In this document: positions 8,632 to 17,233 of the stretch, in pieces
How the letters are laid out: each line of letters opens with the position of its first letter
How positions within the stretch are numbered: the stretch's first letter is position 1
Assembly: GCF_900105925.1 (NCBI RefSeq)
Contig: NZ_LT629791.1
Coordinates: 4,310,001-4,374,000 of the forward strand
Direction of reading: 5' to 3'
Length of the DNA stretch: 64,000 bases
DNA from: Jiangella alkaliphila
GTDB lineage: Bacteria > Actinomycetota > Actinomycetes > Jiangellales > Jiangellaceae
Position numbers and translations under genes: made by a program
Notes under the pieces: generated by a model
Databases searched by the model: none
What the model was told of the DNA's origin: nothing
Seen by the model: only the letters and a program-made list of their open reading frames with translations

Positions 8632-8955
8632 TCAATGTTCGATTCGATCTTTGGTCACCGGGGCAGGCGGAAGCTCCAGGCGCTGCGGCGGCACCACTGG
8701 TGAGAGGGCGCTGTGACGTGGCTGGCGGGTCGCGTTGGCGATGACGACCGCGACATAAGGCAGCACGACCGCACCCAGGATGAACACGATGCGCAGCCAG
8801 CCCTGGCTGATCACCGCCAGTGGCAGACACGCGACACGGATGCCCATCATGACGAGATAGCGGCGCTGCCGGCTGGCGAGGTCGTCACTGCGCGGCGCCG
8901 CGGCCGTCGTGACCGACGGCACAGGGTCGCTGCGTCGCGCGCCGTGACCACTCAC
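8632..8955 (-). CDS. DUF3099 family membrane protein
   Basis: A small actinobacterial membrane protein (about 107 residues) of the DUF3099 type. The core RRYLVMMGIRVACLPLAVI is followed by a second hydrophobic segment FILGAVVLPYVAVVIANA, giving two transmembrane helices with charged ends. The GTG at 8955 is the most upstream plausible start. Its GGAGGG lies almost against the codon, so a downstream GTG (protein beginning VPSVTTAAA) is possible. The function is unknown. The gene is convergent with moaA. Confidence 0.75.
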   Translation of the reverse strand: MSGHGARRSDPVPSVTTAAAPRSDDLASRQRRYLVMMGIRVACLPLAVISQGWLRIVFILGAVVLPYVAVVIANATRQPRHSALSPVVPPQRLELPPAPVTKDRIEH

Positions 8956-9031
8956 CCCTCCAAGGTAGGCCAGAATCGTCCGATCAGCGCAGCCGGGCCG
9001 CCCAATGGTCCGACGGGGAAAGGGGAACGCC

Positions 9032-9241
9032 ATGAACCGCACCTACCGGGTGACCGAGATCGTCGGCACGTCGAACGAGGGGGTGGACGCCGCCGTGCGC
9101 AACGGCATCGGCCGGGCCGCGCAGACGCTGCGTCACCTCGACTGGTTCGAGGTCACCGAGATCCGCGGCCAGATCGTCGACGGCGAGGTCCAGCACGTCC
9201 AGGTCGGGATGAAGGTCGGCTTCCGGCTCGAGGACGCCTGA
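9032..9241 (+). CDS. dodecin family flavin-binding protein
   Basis: A 69-residue dodecin. Dodecins form hollow dodecamers that bind FMN, FAD or CoA and buffer free flavin. The family pattern is clear: MNRTYRVTEIVGTS at the N-terminus, a helix with Trp38 in HLDWFEV (the flavin-stacking Trp) and the strand VQHVQVGMKVGFRLE. The ATG at 9032 is preceded by AAAGGGGA and gives the usual length. A GTG-type start at 9005 would add nine non-conserved residues. The fabG operon begins 49 bp downstream. Confidence 0.92.
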   Translation: MNRTYRVTEIVGTSNEGVDAAVRNGIGRAAQTLRHLDWFEVTEIRGQIVDGEVQHVQVGMKVGFRLEDA

Positions 9242-9278
9242 CGGTAGCGTCGGCGCGAACGTGTGCACCCCAGAGTGA

Positions 9279-9994
<716 letters not shown>

Positions 9995-9995
<1 letters not shown>

Positions 9996-10759
9996 TGGGC
10001 ATTCTCGACGGCAAGCGGATCCTGGTCACCGGGGTCCTGACTGAGGCGTCGTTCGCGTTCCACGTGGCGAAGCTCGCGCAGCAGGAGGGCGCCACCGTCG
10101 TGCTCACCGGGTTCGGCCGGATGAGCCTGGTCGAGCGCATCGCCAAGCGGCTGCCCACGTCCGCGCCCGTCATCGAGCTGGACGTCACCAGCACCGAGCA
10201 GCTGGACAGCCTGGCGGCGCGCGTCGGCGAGCATGTCGACGGGCTCGACGGCGTCGTCCACTCGGTCGGGTTCGCCCCGCAGACGGCGCTCGGCGGCAAC
10301 TTCCTGGAGACGCCGTTCGAGGACGTCGCGACCGCCATGCACGCGTCGACGTACTCGCTGAAGTCGCTGACCATGGCGACGCTGCCGCTGATGCCCGACG
10401 GCGGCTCGGTCGTGGGGATGGACTTCGACGCCCAGGTGGCCTGGCCCGGCTACGACTGGATGGGCGTGGCGAAGGCCGGCCTCGAGGCGACGGCGCGGTA
10501 CCTCGCCAAGTACCTGGGCGAGCGGAACATCCGGGTCAACCTCATCTCGGCCGGCCCGGTGAAGACGATGGCGGCGCGGTCGATCCCCGGGTTCTCCGAC
10601 TTCGAGGGCGTCTGGAACGACCGCGCGCCGCTGGGGTGGGACCTGTCCGACCCCGAGCCCGGCGCCCGCGGCGTCGTCGCGCTGCTGTCCGACTGGTTCC
10701 CCAAGACGACCGGCGAGGTCATCCACGTCGACGGCGGCGTGCACGCGGTGGGCGCGTGA
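9995..10759 (+). CDS. fabI: enoyl-ACP reductase FabI (InhA-like)
   Basis: A 254-residue NADH-dependent enoyl-ACP reductase, the last reductive step of type II fatty acid elongation. It has the atypical cofactor motif LVTGVLTEASFAFHVA, HSVGFAPQ (Ser90 aligns with InhA Ser94), and Tyr153 and Lys160 in YDWMGVAK, the FabI spacing. The C-terminus GEVIHVDGGVHAVGA is canonical. Close similarity to InhA suggests the mycobacterial type. The gene overlaps fabG by one base and the hydrolase gene by three, so it sits in the middle of a coupled four-gene run. The usual mycobacterial third gene, ferrochelatase, is absent here. Confidence 0.94.
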
Positions 10760-12039
10760 TCCCGGCCGGTCGCGACGGCTCGGTCCGGCTGGGCGGGCTG
10801 GTCCTGCGCGACCACTGGTTCGACGTGCCGCTGGACCATGCTCGTCCTGACGGCGAGACGATCCGGCTGTACGCGCGCGAGGCGGTCGCCGCCGGCGAGC
10901 CTGACCGCGACCTGCCGTGGCTGCTGTTCCTGCAGGGTGGGCCGGGTGGCAAGGCGACCCGGCCGGCCGGCGCGTCGGGCTGGGTAGGCCGGGCGGTCAA
11001 GGACTTCCGGGTGCTGCTGCTGGACCAGCGCGGCACCGGCCGGTCGACGCCCGCGACGGCGGCGACGCTGGCCCTGCGCGGCGACGCGGACGCGCAGGCG
11101 GAGTACCTGGCGCAGTTCCGCGCCGACGCGATCGTGGCCGACTCTGAGCTGGTCCGCAGCACGCTGATCGACGACCAGCCGTGGCACGTGCTGGGGCAGT
11201 CCTACGGCGGGTTCTGCTCGCTGACCTACCTGTCGTTCGCGCCGGAGGGCCTGGCGTCGGTGATGCTGACCGGCGGACTCGCGCCCATCGCCGTCGGCGC
11301 CGATGACGTGTACGCCGCCACCTATCGCACCGTCGAGCGGAAGAACGCCGCGTTCCACGCCGCGTTTCCGGCCGCGCGGGCGCAGCTCGAGGCGGTCGCG
11401 TCGTTCGTCCGCGCCAACGACGTGGTGTTGCCCGACGGGTCGCGGCTGACCGTCTCGCGGCTGCAGGCGGTCGGGCAGGGGCTGGGCGCGAACTCGGCCA
11501 TTCCCGGGCTGGCCTACCTGCTGGAGGAGGCGTTCGCCGCCGACGGCGTGCTGTCCGACACCTTCCTCGTCGGGGCATGGCAGGCGGCGTCGTTCGCGAC
11601 CTCGCCGCTGTACGCCGTCCTGCACGAGGCCTGCTACGCCCACGAGACGTCGACGCGGTGGTCGGCGCAGCGGGTGGGCGCCGGTCTGCCGCAGTTCGCG
11701 CCCGACGCGGACCCGCTGCTGCTCACCGGCGAGATGATCTACCCCTGGATGTTCGAGCACGACCCCGCGCTGGTGCCGTTGCGCGAGACGGCGGAGCTGC
11801 TCGCCTCGCGTGAGTGGGGGCCGTTGTACGACCTCGACCGGCTGGCCGCCAACGAGGTCCCTGTCGCCGCCGCCCTCTACACCGAGGACATGTACGTCGA
11901 CGCCGGCCTGTCCCGCGACACGGTGGAGCGGGTGCGCGGGCTGCGCGCCTGGGAGACCAACGCCCACGAGCACGACGGCCTGCGCGAGACCGAGGACGTC
12001 GTCGACCGGCTGATCCGGATGAACCGGGGCGAGCTGTGA
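10756..12039 (+). CDS. alpha/beta hydrolase, proline iminopeptidase-like (S33)
   Basis: A 427-residue serine hydrolase of peptidase family S33. It has the oxyanion motif LQGGPGGKA, LLLDQRGTGRSTP, and the nucleophile elbow GQSYGG (Ser about 149). An alpha-helical cap region follows, with a C-terminal catalytic His probably in AHEHDG. Length and motifs match prolyl aminopeptidases that release N-terminal proline from small peptides. No signal peptide is present. The GTG at 10756 overlaps the fabI stop (GTGA) and its own stop overlaps the next GTG. Its place in a fatty-acid operon is unexplained. Confidence 0.88.
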   Translation: MIPAGRDGSVRLGGLVLRDHWFDVPLDHARPDGETIRLYAREAVAAGEPDRDLPWLLFLQGGPGGKATRPAGASGWVGRAVKDFRVLLLDQRGTGRSTPATAATLALRGDADAQAEYLAQFRADAIVADSELVRSTLIDDQPWHVLGQSYGGFCSLTYLSFAPEGLASVMLTGGLAPIAVGADDVYAATYRTVERKNAAFHAAFPAARAQLEAVASFVRANDVVLPDGSRLTVSRLQAVGQGLGANSAIPGLAYLLEEAFAADGVLSDTFLVGAWQAASFATSPLYAVLHEACYAHETSTRWSAQRVGAGLPQFAPDADPLLLTGEMIYPWMFEHDPALVPLRETAELLASREWGPLYDLDRLAANEVPVAAALYTEDMYVDAGLSRDTVERVRGLRAWETNAHEHDGLRETEDVVDRLIRMNRGEL

Positions 12040-12551
12040 GCGGCGCGGCCCGGTTCACCGTCGCGATGCGCGGCTACGACCGCGCCCAGGTCGACGCCCA
12101 CTGCACCCGCATCGAGGCGACGCTGGCCGGCACGGCCGGCACCCTCGCCATCACCGCCGAGGAGGCGGTGAACCCGGTGTTCACCATCGTGCTGCGCGGC
12201 TACGACCCGCAGGAGGTCGAGGCCTGGGTCCGGGACCGGGCGGCGCGGCTGCCGAGTGCCGGTGCGTCCGGGCCGAGCTGGACCGAGTCGGTGCGCCGGC
12301 GCCACGACGTCCTCCAGCTGGCCGAGCGGCCGGCGGGGGAGCGCTTCCCGCGGGTCCGCATGCGCGAGGGCTACGACCTCGCCGAGGTCGACGCGTTCGT
12401 CGAGCACATCCGCGGGACGCTGGGGACGGCGCTGACCGCTGACGAGGTCAGGAACAAGCAGTTCACGACGGTGCGGTTGCGGCTCGGCTACGACATGCAG
12501 CCGGTCGACGAATGGCTCGACGCCGTCCAGCAGGTTGCCGAGCAGGGCTGA
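12036..12551 (+). CDS. DivIVA-repeat protein
   Basis: A 171-residue protein made almost entirely of four copies of a DivIVA-type motif: RGYDRAQVDA, RGYDPQEVEA, EGYDLAEVDA and LGYDMQPVDE. Each is preceded by F-x-x-V-x-x-R or a variant and followed by a short amphipathic helix. Two copies are introduced by DivIVA-like lead sequences (ITAEEAVNPVF, LTADEVRNKQF). In DivIVA/Wag31 this element is the lipid-binding, curvature-sensing N-terminus. Here there is no long coiled coil, so it cannot polymerise in the usual way. The GTG overlaps the stop of the hydrolase gene, so it is the last member of the fabG operon. Confidence 0.82.
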   Translation: MSGAARFTVAMRGYDRAQVDAHCTRIEATLAGTAGTLAITAEEAVNPVFTIVLRGYDPQEVEAWVRDRAARLPSAGASGPSWTESVRRRHDVLQLAERPAGERFPRVRMREGYDLAEVDAFVEHIRGTLGTALTADEVRNKQFTTVRLRLGYDMQPVDEWLDAVQQVAEQG

Positions 12552-12674
12552 CCGCGCCGCGGCCGGCGGCGTCGGCCGGTTCACGAGCGAAGGGCCCCCC
12601 GGAGCTGATCCCGACCGACCGGTCCAACCCGGCTGACCGGTCCGAGCCGCTGGAGGTCTGCCGTCGCATCCGAT

Positions 12675-12804
12675 GGCAGACCTCGATCGCGCGCGATGGC
12701 GCTCTGCGGTCTCTTCGGACGGCAGACCTCGATCGCGCGCGATGGCGCTCTGCAGTCTCTTCGGACGGCAGACCTCGATCGCGCGCGATGGCGCTCTGCA
12801 GTCG
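12675..12804. repeat. 46-bp tandem repeat, about 2.8 copies
   Basis: Unit boundaries are about 12675-12720, 12721-12766 and a partial third from 12767. Copies 1 and 2 differ at one visible position. Each unit contains the palindrome ATCGCGCGCGAT flanked by GCAGA and TCTGC, so each can fold into a hairpin. Two GACCGGTCC copies lie just upstream (12617 and 12635). The array fills the spacer between the DivIVA-repeat gene and the convergent polyprenyl synthase gene. The whole spacer 12552-12881 has no gene. Confidence 0.75.
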
Positions 12805-12881
12805 GAAGAGATGGCAGAGCTCCAGCGCGTCCGACGGTGCCTGGCTGGTGCCGTCGAGGAGCACACGCCCGGCCGATGCCG

Positions 12882-13982
12882 TCAGTGCGTCCGTTCGGTC
12901 GTCAGCTCGATCAGCTGCGACAGCGCCTTGCGGCCGTCCTCGGTGACATCGGCGGCGTCGAGGGTGGAGCGGGCGTCCGCCACCAGGTCGGTGACCAGCG
13001 CCTCCACCCGGGCCAGCGCGCCGGTGCCGACCAGCACGTCGCGCAGCGCCGTCACGCCGTCCAGGTCGAGCCCGGGGTCACCGAGCAGCGAGTCGACCAG
13101 CGCCGCCTGCTCCGCCGAGGCCCGCTCCAGCGCGTACGCGATGAGCAGCGTCCGTTTGCCCTCCCGCAGGTCGTCGCCGGTGGGCTTGCCGGTCTGGGCG
13201 GGGTCGCCGAACACGCCGAGCTCGTCGTCGCGGAGCTGGAACGCCTCGCCCAGCGCCGCCCCGAACCGTCGGTAGCCGTCCAGCAGCGACTCCGGCGCGC
13301 CGGCCAGCAGGCCACCGATGACCAGCGGGTGCTCGACGGAGTAGCGGGCGGACTTGTAGCGGATCACCGTCCGGGCCCGGTCCGCCTGACCGGACGGCGC
13401 GCCGGCGCCGCTGACCTGCTCGAGCATGTCGAGGTACTGGCCACCGCCGACCTCGGTGCGCATGCGGTCGAACACCGCCCGCGCGGCCCGCAGCCGGGCG
13501 CCGTCGACGGCGGCGTGGTCGAACACCTCGGCGCTCCACGCCAGCAGCATGTCGCCGAGCAGGATCGCGGCGGCCGCGCCGAACGCGTCCGGGTCGCCCT
13601 GCCAGCCGGACTCGCGGTGCAGCGTCGCGAACCGGCGGTGGACGGACGGCAGCCCGCGGCGGGTGTCGGACGCGTCGATGAGGTCGTCGTGGACCAGTGC
13701 CGACGCCTGGAACAGCTCCAGCGCCGCCCCGATCGTCACCAGCGCATCGTCGGCCGGGTCGCCGCCGGCCGCCCGCCAGCCCCAGTAGCAGAACGTCGGG
13801 CGCAGCCGCTTGCCGCCGGACAGGAACGCCGCCGCGGCGTCGACCAGCGGCAGCGTCTGCGGGCTGGCCGCACCGAGCAGGTCGCGCTGCGCGTCGAGGA
13901 ACGCGTCGAGCGCCTGCTGGATGCGCGGCCGCAGCAGGCCGACCGGGTCGTCGGGGCCCGCGAGGGGCGCAGGGTTCACCAC
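12882..13982 (-). CDS. polyprenyl diphosphate synthase
   Basis: A 366-residue trans-isoprenyl diphosphate synthase that condenses isopentenyl diphosphate with allylic primers. The first aspartate-rich motif is DDLID (residues 99-103, preceded by LVH) and the second is DDELG in QLRDDELGVFGD. The binding motif GGKRLRP (56-62) is also present. Product length is not certain; residues before the first motif (LELFQASALVH) and the length suit a C20-type enzyme like actinobacterial IdsA. The GTG at 13982 is used. It is transcribed toward the tandem repeat and starts next to the end of the siderophore lipoprotein gene. Confidence 0.9.
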   Translation of the reverse strand: MVNPAPLAGPDDPVGLLRPRIQQALDAFLDAQRDLLGAASPQTLPLVDAAAAFLSGGKRLRPTFCYWGWRAAGGDPADDALVTIGAALELFQASALVHDDLIDASDTRRGLPSVHRRFATLHRESGWQGDPDAFGAAAAILLGDMLLAWSAEVFDHAAVDGARLRAARAVFDRMRTEVGGGQYLDMLEQVSGAGAPSGQADRARTVIRYKSARYSVEHPLVIGGLLAGAPESLLDGYRRFGAALGEAFQLRDDELGVFGDPAQTGKPTGDDLREGKRTLLIAYALERASAEQAALVDSLLGDPGLDLDGVTALRDVLVGTGALARVEALVTDLVADARSTLDAADVTEDGRKALSQLIELTTERTH

Positions 13983-13991
13983 CCCGCCAGG

Positions 13992-14951
13992 CTAGGGGGT
14001 GCCGCCGCCCAGGGCCGCTTCGAGGTCGTCGAGGATCGCGTGCGCGCCACGGTAGGTCGAGCTGCCCCACACCGTGTAGTCGGCGTCGACGACGGCGCCC
14101 GCCTGCGCCGCCGGCAGGTTCTGCCACAGCGCCGACGACGTGATCGTCTCGCGCGCGCTGGTGTTCTCCCCATTGGCGAGGACGAAGATGACGTCGCCGT
14201 TCACCTCGGGGATCAGCTCCAGGCTGATCTCGATGAAGTCGCGGTCGGGATCGGGCTCCAGCTGGCCGGCCGGGCGCGCGAAGCCGACGTCGTCGAGCAC
14301 CTGGCCGGGGAACGACGCCGGCGTCTCCAGCCGCAGCACGTCCGCCGCCTGCACGCGGACCAGCGACACCTCGACGGCGCCCGGGTCGCCGACCGCGTCC
14401 CGGACCTCCTCGACGTGGGCGTCGTAGTCGGCGACGACCTCCTCGGCCCGCTCCGGCACGCCGAGCGCGTCGGCCAGCTCGGTGACGTGCGAGCGCCAGC
14501 TTCCGGTGCCCTCCCAGGTCAGCGACACGGTCGGCGCGATCTGCGACAGCGAGTCGTAGGCCTCGGAGAGCCCGGCGATGTCGACGCCGAGGATGAGGTC
14601 GGGGTCGGCGACCGCCAGCGCCTCGATGTCCGGCTCGTTCGTGGCGCCGACGATCTCCAGGTCGTCGGCGGGGAAGTCCTCGGGCAGGTAGGTCGCGAGG
14701 TCGGAGCCGTCCTCCGTCTCGGCCGTGGCGGCGATCGGCTCGAAGCCGAGGTCGGTCAACGCCGAGAGCGTCGGGCGCCAGAGGACGGCGATGCGCTGCG
14801 GGTCGTCGGGCACCTCGGTCTCGCCCTGTGCGTGGACGACGGTGTGCGTGGCCTGGTCGCCGGTCTCGGCGGCGGGCTCGTCGTCCCCGCACGCGGTGAG
14901 GGCGGCGAGCAGGGCGGCGGCCAGGGCGAGGGGAGCGGCGAGGCGGCGCAT
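13992..14951 (-). CDS. iron-siderophore ABC transporter substrate-binding lipoprotein
   Basis: A 319-residue class III periplasmic binding protein for ferric siderophores. The N-terminus is a lipoprotein signal with lipobox LTAC (Cys21). The mature part has the TroA-like fold: PQRIAVLWRPTLSALTDLGFEPIAA, then DPDLILGVDIAGLSEAYDSLSQIAPTV, and the end domain. The ATG at 14951 gives the signal peptide at the right place. Frames further upstream belong to other genes. It is 13 bp after the FhuF-like gene. No permease or ATPase gene is nearby, so it must share a transporter encoded elsewhere. Confidence 0.92.
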   Translation of the reverse strand: MRRLAAPLALAAALLAALTACGDDEPAAETGDQATHTVVHAQGETEVPDDPQRIAVLWRPTLSALTDLGFEPIAATAETEDGSDLATYLPEDFPADDLEIVGATNEPDIEALAVADPDLILGVDIAGLSEAYDSLSQIAPTVSLTWEGTGSWRSHVTELADALGVPERAEEVVADYDAHVEEVRDAVGDPGAVEVSLVRVQAADVLRLETPASFPGQVLDDVGFARPAGQLEPDPDRDFIEISLELIPEVNGDVIFVLANGENTSARETITSSALWQNLPAAQAGAVVDADYTVWGSSTYRGAHAILDDLEAALGGGTP

Positions 14952-14964
14952 GGGTCTCCAGGTC

Positions 14965-15768
14965 TCAGGACGGACGGCGTTCCAGCGCGGCGCGGCGCTT
15001 GGCGATGCGGGCGTCGTCGTCGACGTAGGGGCAGCCGCCGCAGAACGAGGCGGGGTCGTGCTGGGCGTCGCGCGGGCGCAGCTCGTCGACGACGTACTTG
15101 AGGCAGCAGGTGCCCTTGACGCTCCCGGCCGCGACGCCGCCGGACCACGGCACGTGCAGCAGCCGGGGGCGGCGGCGCACCGGCGCGCCCAGCCTGACCA
15201 GCTCGTCGACGACGGCGCGGGCGCGCCGCCAGGTCTCGTCCGAGTCGAGGCCGGCGGCGTTGGCCGCGAGCACGGCCGGTCCGCCGAGGCGGTCGGCGAC
15301 CGAGTTCCACATCGTGCGCACGCCGTACGGCGCCAGCCCGGCGACGGTGTCGATGACCGGCGCGAGGACGGCGTGCAGCCGCTGGGCGACCGCCGCGGCG
15401 CCCGCGTCGTCGTCGATGCTCCCGCCGGTGAGCGCCAGGCGGTCGAACCGCGCGCCGTCGACGTGCACGTGCGTGGTGGACGGGTCAAGCGGCAGGCTGC
15501 GGCCCTCGACGAGATATGCGGCCAGCAGCGGCGTCGCGACGCAGCCGGTCAGCCGGAGCACCAGGTAGGACGCGGCGACATTGCGGTGGCCGCCGGCCTC
15601 GGCGTCGAGGCGGTCCAGCCAGCCGGCGACCTCGGGATCGGCCGCGGCCCTGGCCAGCGGCGTCCAGCCGTCGCCCTCGGCCGCGGTGACGAACCCGAAG
15701 GACGGGTGCAGCCGCTCGAGACGGCGCGCGGCGGCATCGAGGGGCTCGGTGGCAGTCGGGGCGAACAT
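14965..15768 (-). CDS. FhuF-like (2Fe-2S) siderophore-iron reductase
   Basis: A 267-residue cytoplasmic protein ending in four cysteines, Cys221-Cys222 (TCCLKYV) and Cys243-Cys246 (CGGC), as in FhuF, which reduces ferric siderophores to release iron. In FhuF the CC and CxxC pairs are normally about ten residues apart; here about twenty separate them, so cluster geometry may differ. The start ATG (15768) lies inside a DtxR/IdeR-type box. The gene is first in an operon with the siderophore-binding lipoprotein, pairing uptake with intracellular release. It is divergent from metF. Confidence 0.85.
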   Translation of the reverse strand: MFAPTATEPLDAAARRLERLHPSFGFVTAAEGDGWTPLARAAADPEVAGWLDRLDAEAGGHRNVAASYLVLRLTGCVATPLLAAYLVEGRSLPLDPSTTHVHVDGARFDRLALTGGSIDDDAGAAAVAQRLHAVLAPVIDTVAGLAPYGVRTMWNSVADRLGGPAVLAANAAGLDSDETWRRARAVVDELVRLGAPVRRRPRLLHVPWSGGVAAGSVKGTCCLKYVVDELRPRDAQHDPASFCGGCPYVDDDARIAKRRAALERRPS

Positions 15769-15785
15769 AGGTATCCCTAACCTAA
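15767..15785 (-). promoter_or_regulatory. DtxR/IdeR iron box overlapping the fhuF-like start
   Basis: Read on the minus strand, TTAGGTTAGGGATACCTAT matches the DtxR/IdeR consensus (TTAGGTTAGSCTAACCTAA) at 15 of 19 positions, including the whole left half. Its last bases are part of the ATG, and its AGGG is the only candidate ribosome site. Repressor binding would cover both promoter exit and translation start. Confidence 0.75.
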
Positions 15786-15831
15786 ATGCTCAGCGGTGAA
15801 GATCGCCACCTGCTCGAAGGCTGAGACGATC

Positions 15832-15861
15832 TGTCCGAAACGCGGACGTCGCCGCTACGCT
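15832..15861 (+). promoter_or_regulatory. candidate metF promoter, leaderless geometry
   Basis: TACGCT at 15856-15861 ends six bases before the metF ATG at 15868, and TGTCCG at about 15832 lies 17-18 bp upstream as a -35. The geometry predicts transcription starting at the ATG. Confidence 0.45.
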
Positions 15862-15867
15862 GTGCCA

Positions 15868-16785
15868 ATGGCGCTGGGACTTCCGTCGACGATGCCCGGT
15901 GGTGCGCGCACCATCCGGGAGTTGCTGGCCGCAGGCGGGAAGTCGTACTCGTTCGAGTTCTTCGCGCCGAAGAGCGAGACCGCCGAGGTCGCCTTCTGGC
16001 AGACCATGCGCGACCTCGAGCGGCTGCAGCCGACCTTCGTCTCCGTCACGTACGGCGCCGGCGGCACCACCCGTGAGGGCACCGTGCGCATCACCGAGGG
16101 CATCGCGCGCGACACCACCCTCACCGTCGTCGGGCATCTCGCCGCCGTCGGCCACTCGGTGGCCGAGCTGCGCAACGTCATCGGCCAGTACGCCGACGCC
16201 GGGGTGCGCAACTTCCTCGCGCTGCGCGGCGACCCGCCCGGCAACCCGCGGGGCGAGTGGGTGAAGCACCCGGCGGGCTTCGAGTACGCCGAGGACCTGG
16301 TCCGGCTGATCCGCACACACGGCGACTTCTGCGTCGGTGTCGCGGCGTTCCCGGACAAGCACCCGCGCTCGCCCGACCTCGACACCGACGCCCGGTTCCT
16401 GGCCCGCAAGTTCCAGGCCGGCGCCGACTACGCGATCACGCAGATGTTCTTCCACGCCGACGACTACCTGCGGCTGCGCGACCGGGTCGCGGCGGCCGGG
16501 GGAGTGGCGCCGATCATCCCGGGCATCATGCCGGTGACGAACGTGCGGCAGATCCAGCGTTTCGCCGAGCTGACGGCCGCCGACTTCCCGGCCCCGCTGG
16601 CGCGGCGGCTGCTCGCCGTCGAGGACGACCCCGAGGCCGTGCGCGCCATCGGCGTCGAGGTGGCGACCGAGCTGTGCGAGCGGCTGCTCTCCGAGGGCGT
16701 CCCCGGATTGCACTTCATCACGCTGAACAAGTCGACGGCGACCCGCGAGATCTACCAGAACCTCGGCGTCGGCGCGCTGTCCTAG
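15868..16785 (+). CDS. metF: methylenetetrahydrofolate reductase
   Basis: A 305-residue MTHFR that reduces 5,10-methylene-THF to 5-methyl-THF with bound FAD, supplying methyl groups for methionine. Conserved stretches are [10 protein letters not shown] (N-terminal strand with the catalytic Glu), [40 protein letters not shown] and [12 protein letters not shown]. The end [21 protein letters not shown] is typical. ATG 15868 was preferred over in-frame 15796 because the family starts near here and a -10 element precedes it. It diverges from the iron operon and is followed by a repeat-rich spacer. Confidence 0.95.
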   Translation: MALGLPSTMPGGARTIRELLAAGGKSYSFEFFAPKSETAEVAFWQTMRDLERLQPTFVSVTYGAGGTTREGTVRITEGIARDTTLTVVGHLAAVGHSVAELRNVIGQYADAGVRNFLALRGDPPGNPRGEWVKHPAGFEYAEDLVRLIRTHGDFCVGVAAFPDKHPRSPDLDTDARFLARKFQAGADYAITQMFFHADDYLRLRDRVAAAGGVAPIIPGIMPVTNVRQIQRFAELTAADFPAPLARRLLAVEDDPEAVRAIGVEVATELCERLLSEGVPGLHFITLNKSTATREIYQNLGVGALS

Positions 16786-16891
16786 CTGAGTGAGTCCGAT
16801 TCTTGGTGTGGTCGGCGGCGGTGTGGGCCAGGAAAATGAGGGCGCACTCACCGGTGCGGGCCGGCCCGCCGGTGGGTCCCCCGTGATTGCG

Positions 16892-16951
16892 GTTGATCAT
16901 GGAGAAAGGGCGCTCCTAGCGCGCCGGAACCCGACTTTCTCCATGATCAAC
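16892..16951. repeat. 17-bp perfect inverted repeat, hairpin
   Basis: GTTGATCATGGAGAAAG (about 16892-16908) pairs with CTTTCTCCATGATCAAC (about 16935-16951), leaving a loop of about 26 bases that is itself GC-rich and partly self-complementary. The arm shares GTTGATC-W-TGGAG-W-AA with the hairpin at 33273-33350. It may end transcription between the convergent metF and oxidoreductase genes. Confidence 0.7.
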
Positions 16952-16967
16952 GGCTGCTGGCGACGGG

Positions 16968-17030
16968 TGGGGCGGATCACTGTTGCTCTGGCGACAGTGA
17001 CGCCGCCCGGCAAGCACAGCGATCTCACCC
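16968..17030 (-). repeat. dispersed 63-bp repeat, copy 1 (inverted)
   Basis: Read on the minus strand it begins GGGTGAGATC and aligns without gaps over 63 positions with the copy at 61386-61448. It contains the hairpin CACTGT / ACAGTG (16978-16983 and 16994-16999) inside an outer GC-rich stem. Confidence 0.65.
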
Positions 17031-17089
17031 AGCGATCCCACGCGGTGGCGCGCCGGGGGGTGGGCGCACTGTCGTCGCGGTCGTGATCG

Positions 17090-17152
17090 ATGTGAGATCG
17101 CTGCGGAAACAATGCGGCATCACTGTGGCGGACACGACAGTGTTCTCACATC
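17090..17152 (+). repeat. dispersed 63-bp repeat, copy 2
   Basis: The GTGAGATC core at 17092 and CACTGT / CACGACAG at 17121-17140 line up without gaps with copy 3. The copy is enclosed by a 15-bp perfect inverted repeat, GTGATCGATGTGAGA (17083-17097) and TCTCACATCGATCAC (17144-17158). The rest of the spacer 16786-17233 holds no gene. Confidence 0.6.
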
Positions 17153-17233
17153 GATCACGCAGCGATCCCACGTCGTTGCGCCAGGCAGGCCAACGCCAGG
17201 CTCGAGGGTCGGACCTTCGGACACCAAGCGAAA

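Noticed and set aside
8481..8744. Plus-strand frames between moaA and the DUF3099 gene, including a 22-codon peptide from ATG 8635.
   Set aside because: They run antisense into the DUF3099 gene, lack conserved sequence, and cover a likely terminator stem.
13992..15488. A longer reading of the siderophore-binding protein starting far upstream (498 residues).
   Set aside because: The upstream part is antisense-like Arg/Pro/Thr sequence overlapping the FhuF-like gene in another frame. The lipoprotein signal defines the start at 14951.
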